DNA from: Lachnospiraceae bacterium
GTDB taxonomy: Bacteria > Bacillota > Clostridia > Lachnospirales > Lachnospiraceae
Direction: 5' to 3'
DNA length: 64,000 bases
Assembly: GCA_910575035.1 (NCBI GenBank)
Contig: CAJTDL010000007.1
Span: 1-64,000, forward strand
The notes beneath the pieces were generated by a model. That model was not told the DNA's origin and ran no database searches. It worked only from the letters and a program-made list of their open reading frames with translations. Position numbers and translations under genes: made by a program. The stretch's first letter is position 1; each line of letters opens with the position of its first letter. Shown here piece by piece: positions 38,157 to 45,035 of this stretch.

Positions 38157-38800
38157 TATGCATACACCTCCTCGATGGTTGCTACGGCGCTCTTGGTTAC
38201 AACTACCGTGTCATATTTTAAGATATCGTATACATTCAAAGTGCTTGTCACGCCATCCTCTGTGGTATAGCAAAGGGCTACCTTCACGCCTGGGATGTTG
38301 CTTGCAGACTTCACTACCTTTTGGTCATTGTCATTTATTACCACAAGAGCCTTCTTCACTTTCAGGTTCTTCAGAACCTCAGCGAACCTCTTGGTCTTAA
38401 TTTCTTCCATTTTCAACTCATCCACAACGATCAGCTTGCTGTCGTTCACCCTGGATGTCAGTGCGGACTTCAGGGCAGCCCTCTTCTCTTTCCGGTTCAT
38501 CTTAAAAGAGTAGTCCCTTGGCTTCGGTGCAAATACCACGCCGCCGCCTTTCCATTGAGGAGCACGGATGGAACCCTGCCTTGCATGGCCAGTCCCTTTC
38601 TGCCTCCATGGCTTCTTGCCGCCGCCGCGGACTTCAGAACGGTTCTTTGCGCTCTGTGTTCCCTGGCGCTTGTTCGCAAGCTGCTGCACAACTGCCATAT
38701 GCACCAGATGCTCATTCACCTTTACACCGAACACTGCGTCGTTCAGCTCAAGGCTTCCAACTTCATTGCCTTCCATATTATAAACAGCTACGTTAGCCAT
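38156..38800 (-). CDS. rplD: 50S ribosomal protein L4
   Basis: Tunnel-lining protein and, in several bacteria, autoregulator of the S10 operon. [20 protein letters not shown] and [20 protein letters not shown] are the extended-loop signature. The length is 214 residues. The structured leader upstream of rpsJ is a candidate target of such regulation. Confidence 0.97.
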   Translation of the reverse strand: MANVAVYNMEGNEVGSLELNDAVFGVKVNEHLVHMAVVQQLANKRQGTQSAKNRSEVRGGGKKPWRQKGTGHARQGSIRAPQWKGGGVVFAPKPRDYSFKMNRKEKRAALKSALTSRVNDSKLIVVDELKMEEIKTKRFAEVLKNLKVKKALVVINDNDQKVVKSASNIPGVKVALCYTTEDGVTSTLNVYDILKYDTVVVTKSAVATIEEVYA

Positions 38801-38875
38801 CTTTTATTTCCTCCTTTCATCTTCCCCGCCCGCCCTTTGGCATAGAGGGATGCCCATAGGGCGTTTAGGGCAGTG

Positions 38876-39559
38876 CTATTTTTGGGATTTTACTGTCTCT
38901 TTGATGGTTACCAAAGATTTCTTAGGCCCTGGAACGGAACCCTTGACCAACAGCAGGTTGTTCTCAGCATCCACTCTTACGACCTCAAGGTTCTGAACCG
39001 TTACCTTAACAGCACCCATATGCCCTGGCATCCCTTTGCCTTTAAATACGCGGCTTGGGCTGGAGCATGCGCCGTTGGAACCCTGATGGCGATGGAATTT
39101 GGAACCGTGGGTCATAGGCCCTCTGTGCTGGCCATGCCTCTTAATAGCACCCTGGAATCCTTTTCCTTTGGAAATTGCAGTTGCGTCAATCTTGTCGCCT
39201 TCTGCAAAGATATCAGCTTTGATCTCGTCTGCCAGATTATAATCTGCAGCGTTCTCAAATTTGAACTCTCTTACAAACCTCTTGCTGGATACGCTGGCTT
39301 TTGCAAAATGGCCTTTCTCAGCCTTTGTTGCGCCATGCCTGTACCTGATCTCTTTCTTGCCATTGGCGTCCCGGTTGACGATCTTGTCCTTCTTGTCCAC
39401 GAAACCAACCTGGACTGCGCTGTAGCCATCGTTTTCCACAGTTTTGATCTGTGTCACGACACATGGGCCAGCCTGCAATACAGTAACCGGGATCAAAGCG
39501 CCATCTGTATCGAAGATTTGCGTCATTCCGACTTTCGTAGCTAAAATCGCTTTCTTCAT
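38876..39559 (-). CDS. rplC: 50S ribosomal protein L3
   Basis: Initiates 50S assembly. [20 protein letters not shown] opens the protein and [18 protein letters not shown]-type sequence ([14 protein letters not shown]) is diagnostic, followed by [15 protein letters not shown]. The length is 227 residues. A 141-bp gap to rpsJ holds small GC-rich hairpins (for example GGCG-TTTTG-CGCC on the minus strand). Confidence 0.98.
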   Translation of the reverse strand: MKKAILATKVGMTQIFDTDGALIPVTVLQAGPCVVTQIKTVENDGYSAVQVGFVDKKDKIVNRDANGKKEIRYRHGATKAEKGHFAKASVSSKRFVREFKFENAADYNLADEIKADIFAEGDKIDATAISKGKGFQGAIKRHGQHRGPMTHGSKFHRHQGSNGACSSPSRVFKGKGMPGHMGAVKVTVQNLEVVRVDAENNLLLVKGSVPGPKKSLVTIKETVKSQK

Positions 39560-39700
39560 TAATATTACCTCCTGTTTTTTCTACAGCGGAACGTTTCATA
39601 CCCAATCCGGCGCAAAACGCCTGGGGCAGCGGAACCGCTCATCCTAGAATGGCTGACCAAAAGTTTGTCATGCCCTTCAGGATTGTTAACTCATTCTGCA

Positions 39701-40018
39701 TTACTTTGTTTTCATTTTGATATCAATGTATACGCCTGCTGGCATCTCCAAGCGGGACAATGCGTCGATTGTCTTCTGGGTTGGAGTAATGATATCAATC
39801 AGCCTCTTATGGGTCCTCTGCTCAAACTGCTCTCTGGAATCTTTGTATTTATGGACTGCACGTAAGATGGTAACTACCTCTTTCTTCGTGGGGAGTGGGA
39901 CTGGGCCGCTCACCTGTGATCCATTTTTCTTAACAGTTTCGATGATTTTCTTAGCAGATGCATCTACCAACTGATGGTCATATGCCTTCAGTGTGATTCT
40001 CATTACTTGGTTTGCCAT
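39701..40018 (-). CDS. rpsJ: 30S ribosomal protein S10
   Basis: First gene of the S10-spc cluster; binds 16S rRNA and also takes part in transcription antitermination with Nus[21 protein letters not shown] and [18 protein letters not shown] are conserved. The ATG at 40018 with GGAGGCGGC upstream gives 105 residues. Frames that extend further upstream run into the untranslated leader. Confidence 0.97.
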   Translation of the reverse strand: MANQVMRITLKAYDHQLVDASAKKIIETVKKNGSQVSGPVPLPTKKEVVTILRAVHKYKDSREQFEQRTHKRLIDIITPTQKTIDALSRLEMPAGVYIDIKMKTK

Positions 40019-40242
40019 AAAAAAAGCCGCCTCCTTTTCGCACTTTCTTTCAGTACGACAAGCGGTGACTGTACACTTCTCCGGGTGTGTCGTTATAAGA
40101 ACACACGGGCTTTTTGGCCCTTGCAGAACCATGATGTGATACAGTGACTTGTCGCCAGTTTCCTAACTTGACATTCGCTCCACGGAAAAACCTGCCAATT
40201 GGATGGCAGCAACCTCTCGCTTCATCGCTATCATGTCACAGC
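40019..40242 (-). promoter_or_regulatory. Structured 5' leader of the S10 operon
   Basis: About 225 nt lie between the promoter and rpsJ. CGACAAG (minus strand, 40148-40154) pairs with CTTGTCG (40056-40062) to close a long stem that encloses GGGC-CAAAAA-GCCC and GTGTGT-TCTTATAACG-ACACAC hairpins. This fits an autoregulatory ribosomal leader of the L4-binding kind, but it does not visibly match a leader class I can name. Confidence 0.55.
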
Positions 40243-40248
40243 GGGTCT

Positions 40249-40277
40249 ATTATAAAACAAAAATGAGGGAAATGCAA
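40249..40277 (-). promoter_or_regulatory. Promoter of the S10-spc operon
   Basis: Minus-strand TTGCAT (40272-40277) and perfect TATAAT (40249-40254) are separated by exactly 17 bp, about 230 bp upstream of rpsJ. Confidence 0.85.
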
Positions 40278-40412
40278 GTACTTTTTTTAAATTTTCCGAC
40301 TCAGAAGGGATTTTAAGAGTTACTGGTTATGGGGTATGTCCAATGGCTTAACTTAGGGGGGCTTTACTGGTTGGCTACAGGGGGTGGGTATCTGGATGTC
40401 TGATAATGGATG

Positions 40413-40560
40413 GACACAAGGGTGGCTATCCGGGCGTTAGGGAATGGAGGGACACAGGGATGGCTATCCGGACGTTGGGGGATGGAGGGACACAGGAATG
40501 GCTATCTGGACGTTGGGGGATGGAGGGACACAGGGATGGCCATCCGGACGTCAGGGGGAG
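40413..40560. repeat. 38-bp minisatellite, about four copies
   Basis: GACACA recurs at 40413, 40451, 40489 and 40527, a period of 38 bp. Each unit contains AGGGATGGCTATCCGGACGT or a close variant. It lies in the non-coding gap upstream of the S10 promoter. The period is not a multiple of three, so it is not a coding repeat. Confidence 0.85.
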
Positions 40561-40629
40561 GCTGCGTAACTTCTGACAGGGAGAGGGCGGATACTTGATT
40601 TCCCAGCAAAGTTCTAGATTATCTTTTCG

Positions 40630-40746
40630 GCATCCGGCGTCTGCCCCTCGAAAATGAAGGCATAACGGGCTACGCTGAGGATTTATGTTATCAGGAAAAT
40701 AGACATGCGAAAATGTCAATTATTTATTGGACGATGTACTAATACA
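40630..40746 (+). repeat. Interspersed repeat family A, copy 1
   Basis: Starts GCATCCGGCGT and ends with GGAAAATAGACA, CGAAAATGTC and TTATTTATTGGACGATG followed by ACTAATACA. The same ordered blocks occur at 44825-44925. No coding capacity. The origin is unknown. Confidence 0.75.
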
Positions 40747-40782
40747 GGAACTAAGGGCACAAAAATGCTTTTTATCCTACCA

Positions 40783-40811
40783 TTGATTTTTTCATAAAAG
40801 AATGGTACAAT
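40783..40811 (+). promoter_or_regulatory. Promoter of the 149-aa membrane protein gene
   Basis: TTGATT (40783-40788) and TACAAT (40806-40811) are separated by 17 bp, about 80 bp upstream of the start codon. Confidence 0.65.
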
Positions 40812-40892
40812 TAGAAACGGTTTTAAAAGGCAGGTATTGGTATTCACTGGCTGCTTTGAGAAAATACGAAATAAGGAAAAGGAGGGCCTCTC

Positions 40893-41342
40893 ATGCGAAC
40901 ATGGCAAATCGTAGTGATTGTACTTCTAGTGATTCTAGTTGCTTTGGCGATCGGGCTTTACATACTCGGCAAAAAGGCACAAAAGAAAAAGGCAGAACAG
41001 GATGCGCAGATTGCCGCCGCTGCACAGACAGTTTCCATGCTGATTATTGACAAGAAACGCATGATGCTAAAGGATGCGGGCCTCCCGCCCCAGGTTATGG
41101 CGCAGGCGCCGAAATTGATGCGCCGTTCCAAAATGCCGATTGTGAAGGCAAAAGTCGGACCGAAAATCATGACTTTCATCTGCGATGGGGAAATCTTTGA
41201 TTCGGTTCCTACGAAAAAGGAAGTGAAAGCTGTGGTAAGCGGCCTTTACATCACCTCTGTCAAGGGCTACCGCGGCTCTGCCCAGCCAACTCCTAAGAAG
41301 CACAAATTCTGGGACAGGGTTCGGAAAAAGGCACAGATGTAA
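40893..41342 (+). CDS. Small single-pass membrane protein of unknown function
   Basis: A 149-residue protein. Residues 5-27 form one transmembrane helix (IVVIVLLVILVALAIGLYIL) followed by a lysine-rich stop-transfer segment, so the rest should be cytosolic. A basic C-terminal domain with KRMMLKDAGLPPQVMAQAPK and KAKVGPKIMTFICDGEIFD follows. AAGGAGGG precedes the ATG. It has its own promoter and a strong terminator, so it is a monocistronic unit. I do not recognise the family. Confidence 0.85.
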   Translation: MRTWQIVVIVLLVILVALAIGLYILGKKAQKKKAEQDAQIAAAAQTVSMLIIDKKRMMLKDAGLPPQVMAQAPKLMRRSKMPIVKAKVGPKIMTFICDGEIFDSVPTKKEVKAVVSGLYITSVKGYRGSAQPTPKKHKFWDRVRKKAQM

Positions 41343-41349
41343 ATTAATA

Positions 41350-41398
41350 CGCCCTGCATAAGAACTTGCTTATCAAGCTCTTATGCAGGGTGTTTTTT
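41350..41398 (+). terminator. Rho-independent terminator
   Basis: CGCCCTGCATAAGA (41350-41363) pairs with TCTTATGCAGGGTG (41379-41392), followed by TTTTTT. It ends the 149-aa membrane protein transcript. Confidence 0.95.
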
Positions 41399-41517
41399 CT
41401 GGCTTATTTAGAGATACGCTATTTAACTCTTACGCACTTTGGAGCGCCATTCTTAAACACTTCCAATCCATCTGGGAGCAGCCCATTGGATAGTAACCGT
41501 TAAGTCTGCCATATTCT

Positions 41518-42408
41518 TCAATTGTAATTCAGCATTTCATCCATATGCTCATGGAGCTCCTTCAGGTACTGCTCCATTTCCGTTTTTAGTTCCTCACGGC
41601 GCAGGGCAAATTCGATATTGGCCTGGATAAAGCCCATTTTGCTCCCTACGTCATAACGGTGGCCTTTGAAGTTGTAGGCATACATGGCCTGCTCCTTAGC
41701 CAGGCGCTTCAATGCATCGGTAAGCTGGATTTCGCCGCCCTTCCCTGCATCCTGGGTTTCCAGGAAATGGAAGATTTCCGGGGTGATGATATATCTGCCC
41801 AGTACAGCTACATTCGAGGGGGCTTCTTCTGGGGAAGGCTTTTCCACCATATCACGCACTTTGTAAATGCGGTCATCCACTTGCTTGCCGGCAATGATGC
41901 CATATTTGTCCACTACATCTGAGGAAACCATCTGCACGCCCAGGATAGATGTCTGGTATTCCCGGAATACATCCAACATCTGCTTTAGGCAGGGGGTTTG
42001 GGAAACTACCACATCATCCCCTAACAGGACTGCAAAGGGCTCTTTTCCGATAAAGTGCTGTGCTGCCAGTATGGCATGGCCCAGACCCCTGGGCTCCTTT
42101 TGGCGGATATAATGGATATTGGCCATATCAGAAATCCCTCTGACCATGTCCAGCATTTCCTGCTTTTTACCTTTTTCCAGCTCGATCTCCAATTCAATGG
42201 AACGGTCAAAATGGTCTTCAATGGAACGTTTGTTGCGGCCTGTGACAACAATAATATCCTGGATCCCAGCTTCTACAGCCTCCTCAATAATATACTGAAT
42301 CGTAGGCTTGTCCACAATCGGGAGCATTTCCTTGGGCTGGGCTTTGGTGGCAGGGAGAAACCTCGTCCCCAATCCTGCCGCTGGGATAATAGCCTTTCTA
42401 ACTTTCAT
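41518..42408 (-). CDS. galU: UTP-glucose-1-phosphate uridylyltransferase
   Basis: Makes UDP-glucose from UTP and glucose-1-phosphate for surface polysaccharide and glycolipid synthesis. The N-terminal KAIIPAAGLGTRFLPATKAQ nucleotide-binding loop, PKEMLPIVDKPTIQYI and the EKPSPEEAPSNVAVLGRYI segment are conserved. The ATG at 42408 has GGAGG 8 bases upstream. It is 296 residues. It lies last in a murI-DUF1934-galU order on the minus strand, separated from the DUF1934 gene by 116 bp. Confidence 0.96.
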   Translation of the reverse strand: MKVRKAIIPAAGLGTRFLPATKAQPKEMLPIVDKPTIQYIIEEAVEAGIQDIIVVTGRNKRSIEDHFDRSIELEIELEKGKKQEMLDMVRGISDMANIHYIRQKEPRGLGHAILAAQHFIGKEPFAVLLGDDVVVSQTPCLKQMLDVFREYQTSILGVQMVSSDVVDKYGIIAGKQVDDRIYKVRDMVEKPSPEEAPSNVAVLGRYIITPEIFHFLETQDAGKGGEIQLTDALKRLAKEQAMYAYNFKGHRYDVGSKMGFIQANIEFALRREELKTEMEQYLKELHEHMDEMLNYN

Positions 42409-42524
42409 CATAACTGCCTCCATTCTGTGCCTATCAGGGCGCAATACTGGATTTATTTTAGCTGCACCAGGCACAGCCTAAACTTCTTTTTGTTAACAGG
42501 TGTGTTTGAAGCACAGCTTCAAAC

Positions 42525-42977
42525 TCAGGCAAGGGTAAAGTTCCCAGCATCTTTGGACTTGATATTTACGCTGATGGAACAATCTGCCAGATGTTCATAA
42601 TTCACTTCCAGATTATATTTTACCTTTACGTCGATATTATCCTCTGATTCTGCAATATCCACACTGGTTGCGTCAATTCCGATTAGAAGGCTGCCAAAAG
42701 GGGTATTATAATAGGAAACATTTTTCTTGTTTTTCTCAAACACCATATGTACATTAGAAATGCCTTTTTTAGTTATATCCAAAGAATCCTCTGTAAGCTT
42801 GATGATATTCCTGGTATTGCCGGTAAAGCCTTCTATGACCTCATCGTACATAACATAATGCTTCCCATTTTTCTTATAGTAATCCCCAGCAGTGATCACT
42901 TCGATGGGTTCCGCATCCTCATCATCCTTGGCTACAAACTGCAGCCCGCTGATTGATAATAATACATCCTTTGTCAT
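42525..42977 (-). CDS. DUF1934 (YwiB-like) beta-barrel protein
   Basis: A 150-residue protein of the calycin-like DUF1934 family. The N-terminal DVLLSISGLQF, the YYKKNGKHYVMYDEVIEG segment and the NTPFGSLLIGIDA motif are typical. It ends with a run of beta strands (DVKVKYNLEVNYEHLADCSIS). It starts 3 bp after the murI stop, so the two are co-translated. The function of the family is unknown. Confidence 0.85.
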   Translation of the reverse strand: MTKDVLLSISGLQFVAKDDEDAEPIEVITAGDYYKKNGKHYVMYDEVIEGFTGNTRNIIKLTEDSLDITKKGISNVHMVFEKNKKNVSYYNTPFGSLLIGIDATSVDIAESEDNIDVKVKYNLEVNYEHLADCSISVNIKSKDAGNFTLA

Positions 42978-42980
42978 ATT

Positions 42981-43814
42981 TTACTCCTCTATTTGTATTA
43001 GTTGCGCCTCTTTGATCTCACAGGGCAGAATAGAATTGGCGAAATTCTTGAATTTTTCTGCTGCATCACTGACATAAAACTGGTACATAGGCGCGCCTGC
43101 AGGCTGTGCGCCGTCATTGGCAATCCGGCATTCTTCTAAGAGTTTTTTTAAGCCCAAAGCTGTCTCATAGGCAGGATTGACCAGTTCCACGCCATCCCCC
43201 ATAATGTTTCGGACTACAGAACGGAGAAGGGGGTAGTGGGTGCACCCCAGGATCAGCGTATCAATGCCCGTTTCCTGGAAGGAAGCCAGATAGCGCTTTG
43301 CCACTTCTATGGTTATAGGGTCTTTCAGCCAGCCTTCCTCCACCAAGGGCACGAACAAGGGGCAGGCCTTCCCCACCACCACTGCATCTGCGTTATGGCG
43401 CTGGATCATTTCTGTATAAATCTGGCTGGCGATGGTTCCTTCTGTGCCAATCACGCCTATTTTTCCATTCCGCGTGGTCTTGGCAGCCACCCTGGCGCCA
43501 GGCTTTACCACGCCGATAATGGGAATCTTCATTTCTGGGTGAATCTCCTCTAAGGCATAAGCGCTGGCTGTATTGCAGGCAACTACGATAGCCTTCACGC
43601 CCTTAGATTCCAGGAAATGAATAATCTGCCTGGAATAGCGGATAATCGTCTCCTTGGACTTGCTGCCATAGGGCACCCGGGCGGTATCGCCAAAATAGAC
43701 AATCCGCTCCTGGGAAAGCTGGCGCATGATCTCACGGGCAACTGTCAGCCCCCCTACACCAGAATCAAAGATTCCGATGGGGGCGTATTTCTTATTTTCA
43801 AGCGATTGATTCAT
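42981..43814 (-). CDS. murI: Glutamate racemase
   Basis: Provides D-glutamate for peptidoglycan. The two catalytic cysteines are in VACNTASAYA near residue 80 and LGCTHYPLLR near 190. The N-terminal IGIFDSGVGGLTVAREI and FGDTARVPYGSKS are also conserved. It has 277 residues. GTGGAGAG precedes the ATG. It is first in the operon, with a promoter 35 bp upstream. Confidence 0.96.
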   Translation of the reverse strand: MNQSLENKKYAPIGIFDSGVGGLTVAREIMRQLSQERIVYFGDTARVPYGSKSKETIIRYSRQIIHFLESKGVKAIVVACNTASAYALEEIHPEMKIPIIGVVKPGARVAAKTTRNGKIGVIGTEGTIASQIYTEMIQRHNADAVVVGKACPLFVPLVEEGWLKDPITIEVAKRYLASFQETGIDTLILGCTHYPLLRSVVRNIMGDGVELVNPAYETALGLKKLLEECRIANDGAQPAGAPMYQFYVSDAAEKFKNFANSILPCEIKEAQLIQIEE

Positions 43815-43848
43815 CTTATTCTCTCCACTAATAGGTCATACATAAAGT

Positions 43849-43877
43849 ATATTACTCGTTTTAATGGGAAAATGCAA
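43849..43877 (-). promoter_or_regulatory. murI operon promoter
   Basis: Minus-strand TTGCAT (43872-43877) and TAATAT (43849-43854) with a 17-bp spacer. The -35 box is the same hexamer as at the S10 promoter. Confidence 0.6.
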
Positions 43878-43914
43878 GTGGATATTAGAACCTTTTTGGA
43901 GCAGAAGCCAAATC

Positions 43915-44059
43915 GTTGCTATCCATGGCTCAGGAATGCGCTGAACTGCGCATTCCGTGAGAACATGATTCAGGAGCGAGGGGCGATTTTTGAGAAGCAA
44001 AACTTTAAATATAGCCCCGAATTGCTGCTATGATCGGCTCCCAGGCCGTGAATAGTAAT
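43915..44059 (-). mobile_element. Short TIR element, copy 3 (145 bp, TSD GCCAAATC)
   Basis: Ends are GTTGCTATCCATGGC and GCCGTGAATAGTAAT. It is flanked by perfect direct repeats GCCAAATC (43907-43914 and 44060-44067). It shares the GCGCATTC palindrome, the GGGGCGAT block and the CCCCGAATTG block with copies 2 and 4, in the opposite orientation to copies 1 and 2. It lies between murI and the broken aldo/keto reductase gene. Confidence 0.93.
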
Positions 44060-44074
44060 GCCAAATCCATAGAA

Positions 44075-44681
44075 TCACTTCCCAAACACTTCCTTCGCCA
44101 TCTTCATATTCTCTATGATAGAAACCTCAAAAGGACATCGCGTTTCACAGGCTCCGCACTGTACACATTCCCCTGCATAGTGCCCCAACGCCCCATAATG
44201 CTCCCGCACCGTTTCCGGAACCTCCCCCTGTGCCTTTGCCAGGTTCAAAAACTTTGTAACGGCAGCCACATCAATTTTATTGGGGCAGGGCGCACAATGG
44301 CTACAATACATACAATGCCCTTTCCAGCTGATATTTGGAAATGTGGCAAAGGTTCCTGCATAATCCTTTTCCGCCTCAGGAGCATCCTCATAGGAAATGC
44401 TTTCCTCCAGCTGCTCCAGGGAATGCGCCCCTGCCAATACTGTGGCCACCGCCGGCCTGGTCAATGCATAATGGATACACTGTACCGCCGTCAGGGCTTT
44501 CCCTGCCGGGGACATAGAGGCATCCAACAAATCGCCCCCGCCAAAGGCTTTCATAACCGTAATCCCTACCCCCATCCTCTGGCAAGTTTCATAAAGGGCC
44601 TGCCTGTCCGCATCCATATTTACCAAAGGCTTCTCATAATTTTTATCCGCCCAAAGCTCCTCCACATCCTCATTGGCCGGC
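44075..44681 (-). pseudogene. Truncated aldo/keto reductase with C-terminal ferredoxin-like domain
   Basis: The remaining 200 codons encode the end of an aldo/keto reductase barrel (MKAFGGGDLLDASMSPAGKA, PAVATVLAGAHSLEQLEE) followed by a 4Fe-4S domain with CMYCSHCAPCP and CVQCGACETRCPFEV. Family members are about 370 residues; the N-terminal half with the NADPH site and catalytic Tyr/Lys is absent. The reading frame is still open and coding-like up to LLQPANEDVEELW, where a long hairpin sequence (44682-44827) begins. A GTG could start a fragment, but a functional reductase is unlikely. Confidence 0.85.
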
Positions 44682-44827
44682 TGCAGGAGCTTTTCCCTGC
44701 TGCTGTGACTTCGGAGAAAAGCCAGAAGTTCTTAACTTTCTGTCCATAAGCATACCAAAACTTTGTGCAGAAGGTTAGAACTTCCAGCTTTTCGGAGACC
44801 GGAACCGAGCAGGGAAAAGCTTCTGCA
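44682..44827. repeat. Long imperfect palindrome (about 145 bp)
   Basis: TGCAGGAGCTTTTCCCTGCT (44682-44701) pairs with AGCAGGGAAAAGCTTCTGCA (44808-44827). Inner arms GAAAAGCCAGAAGTTCTTAAC and its partner also pair, leaving a loop of about 25 bases. It begins exactly where the aldo/keto reductase homology ends. It may be a hairpin mobile element or the mark of the deletion. No target duplication could be assigned because the other half of the gene is missing. Confidence 0.75.
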
Positions 44828-44925
44828 TCCGGCGTTCGAACCGCCATCCCCCTAACGATACGCTTGCTATCTGGAAAATAGACAAGCGAAAATGTCGGTT
44901 ATTTATTGGACGATGCACTAATACA
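44825..44925 (+). repeat. Interspersed repeat family A, copy 2
   Basis: Shares GCATCCGGCGT, GGAAAATAGACA, CGAAAATGTC and TTATTTATTGGACGATG plus ACTAATACA with copy 1 at 40630-40746, with a shorter middle part. It directly follows the long palindrome. Confidence 0.75.
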
Positions 44926-44986
44926 CTGGAGCCAATATATTCTCTCCACACAAAGCGCCTCCCTACCCAAAGGACTTCCGCCTGCT

Positions 44987-45013
44987 AAAAGAGAGCTGCC
45001 GCATTGTGGCAAC
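44987..45013 (-). terminator. Terminator candidate of the FIVAR/Ig-domain protein gene
   Basis: On the minus strand GTTGCC pairs with GGCAGC around a 7-base loop, followed by TCTCTTTT, 23 bp after the stop codon. Confidence 0.6.
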
Positions 45014-45035
45014 CCCCTTTACTATTAAGAAAAAA

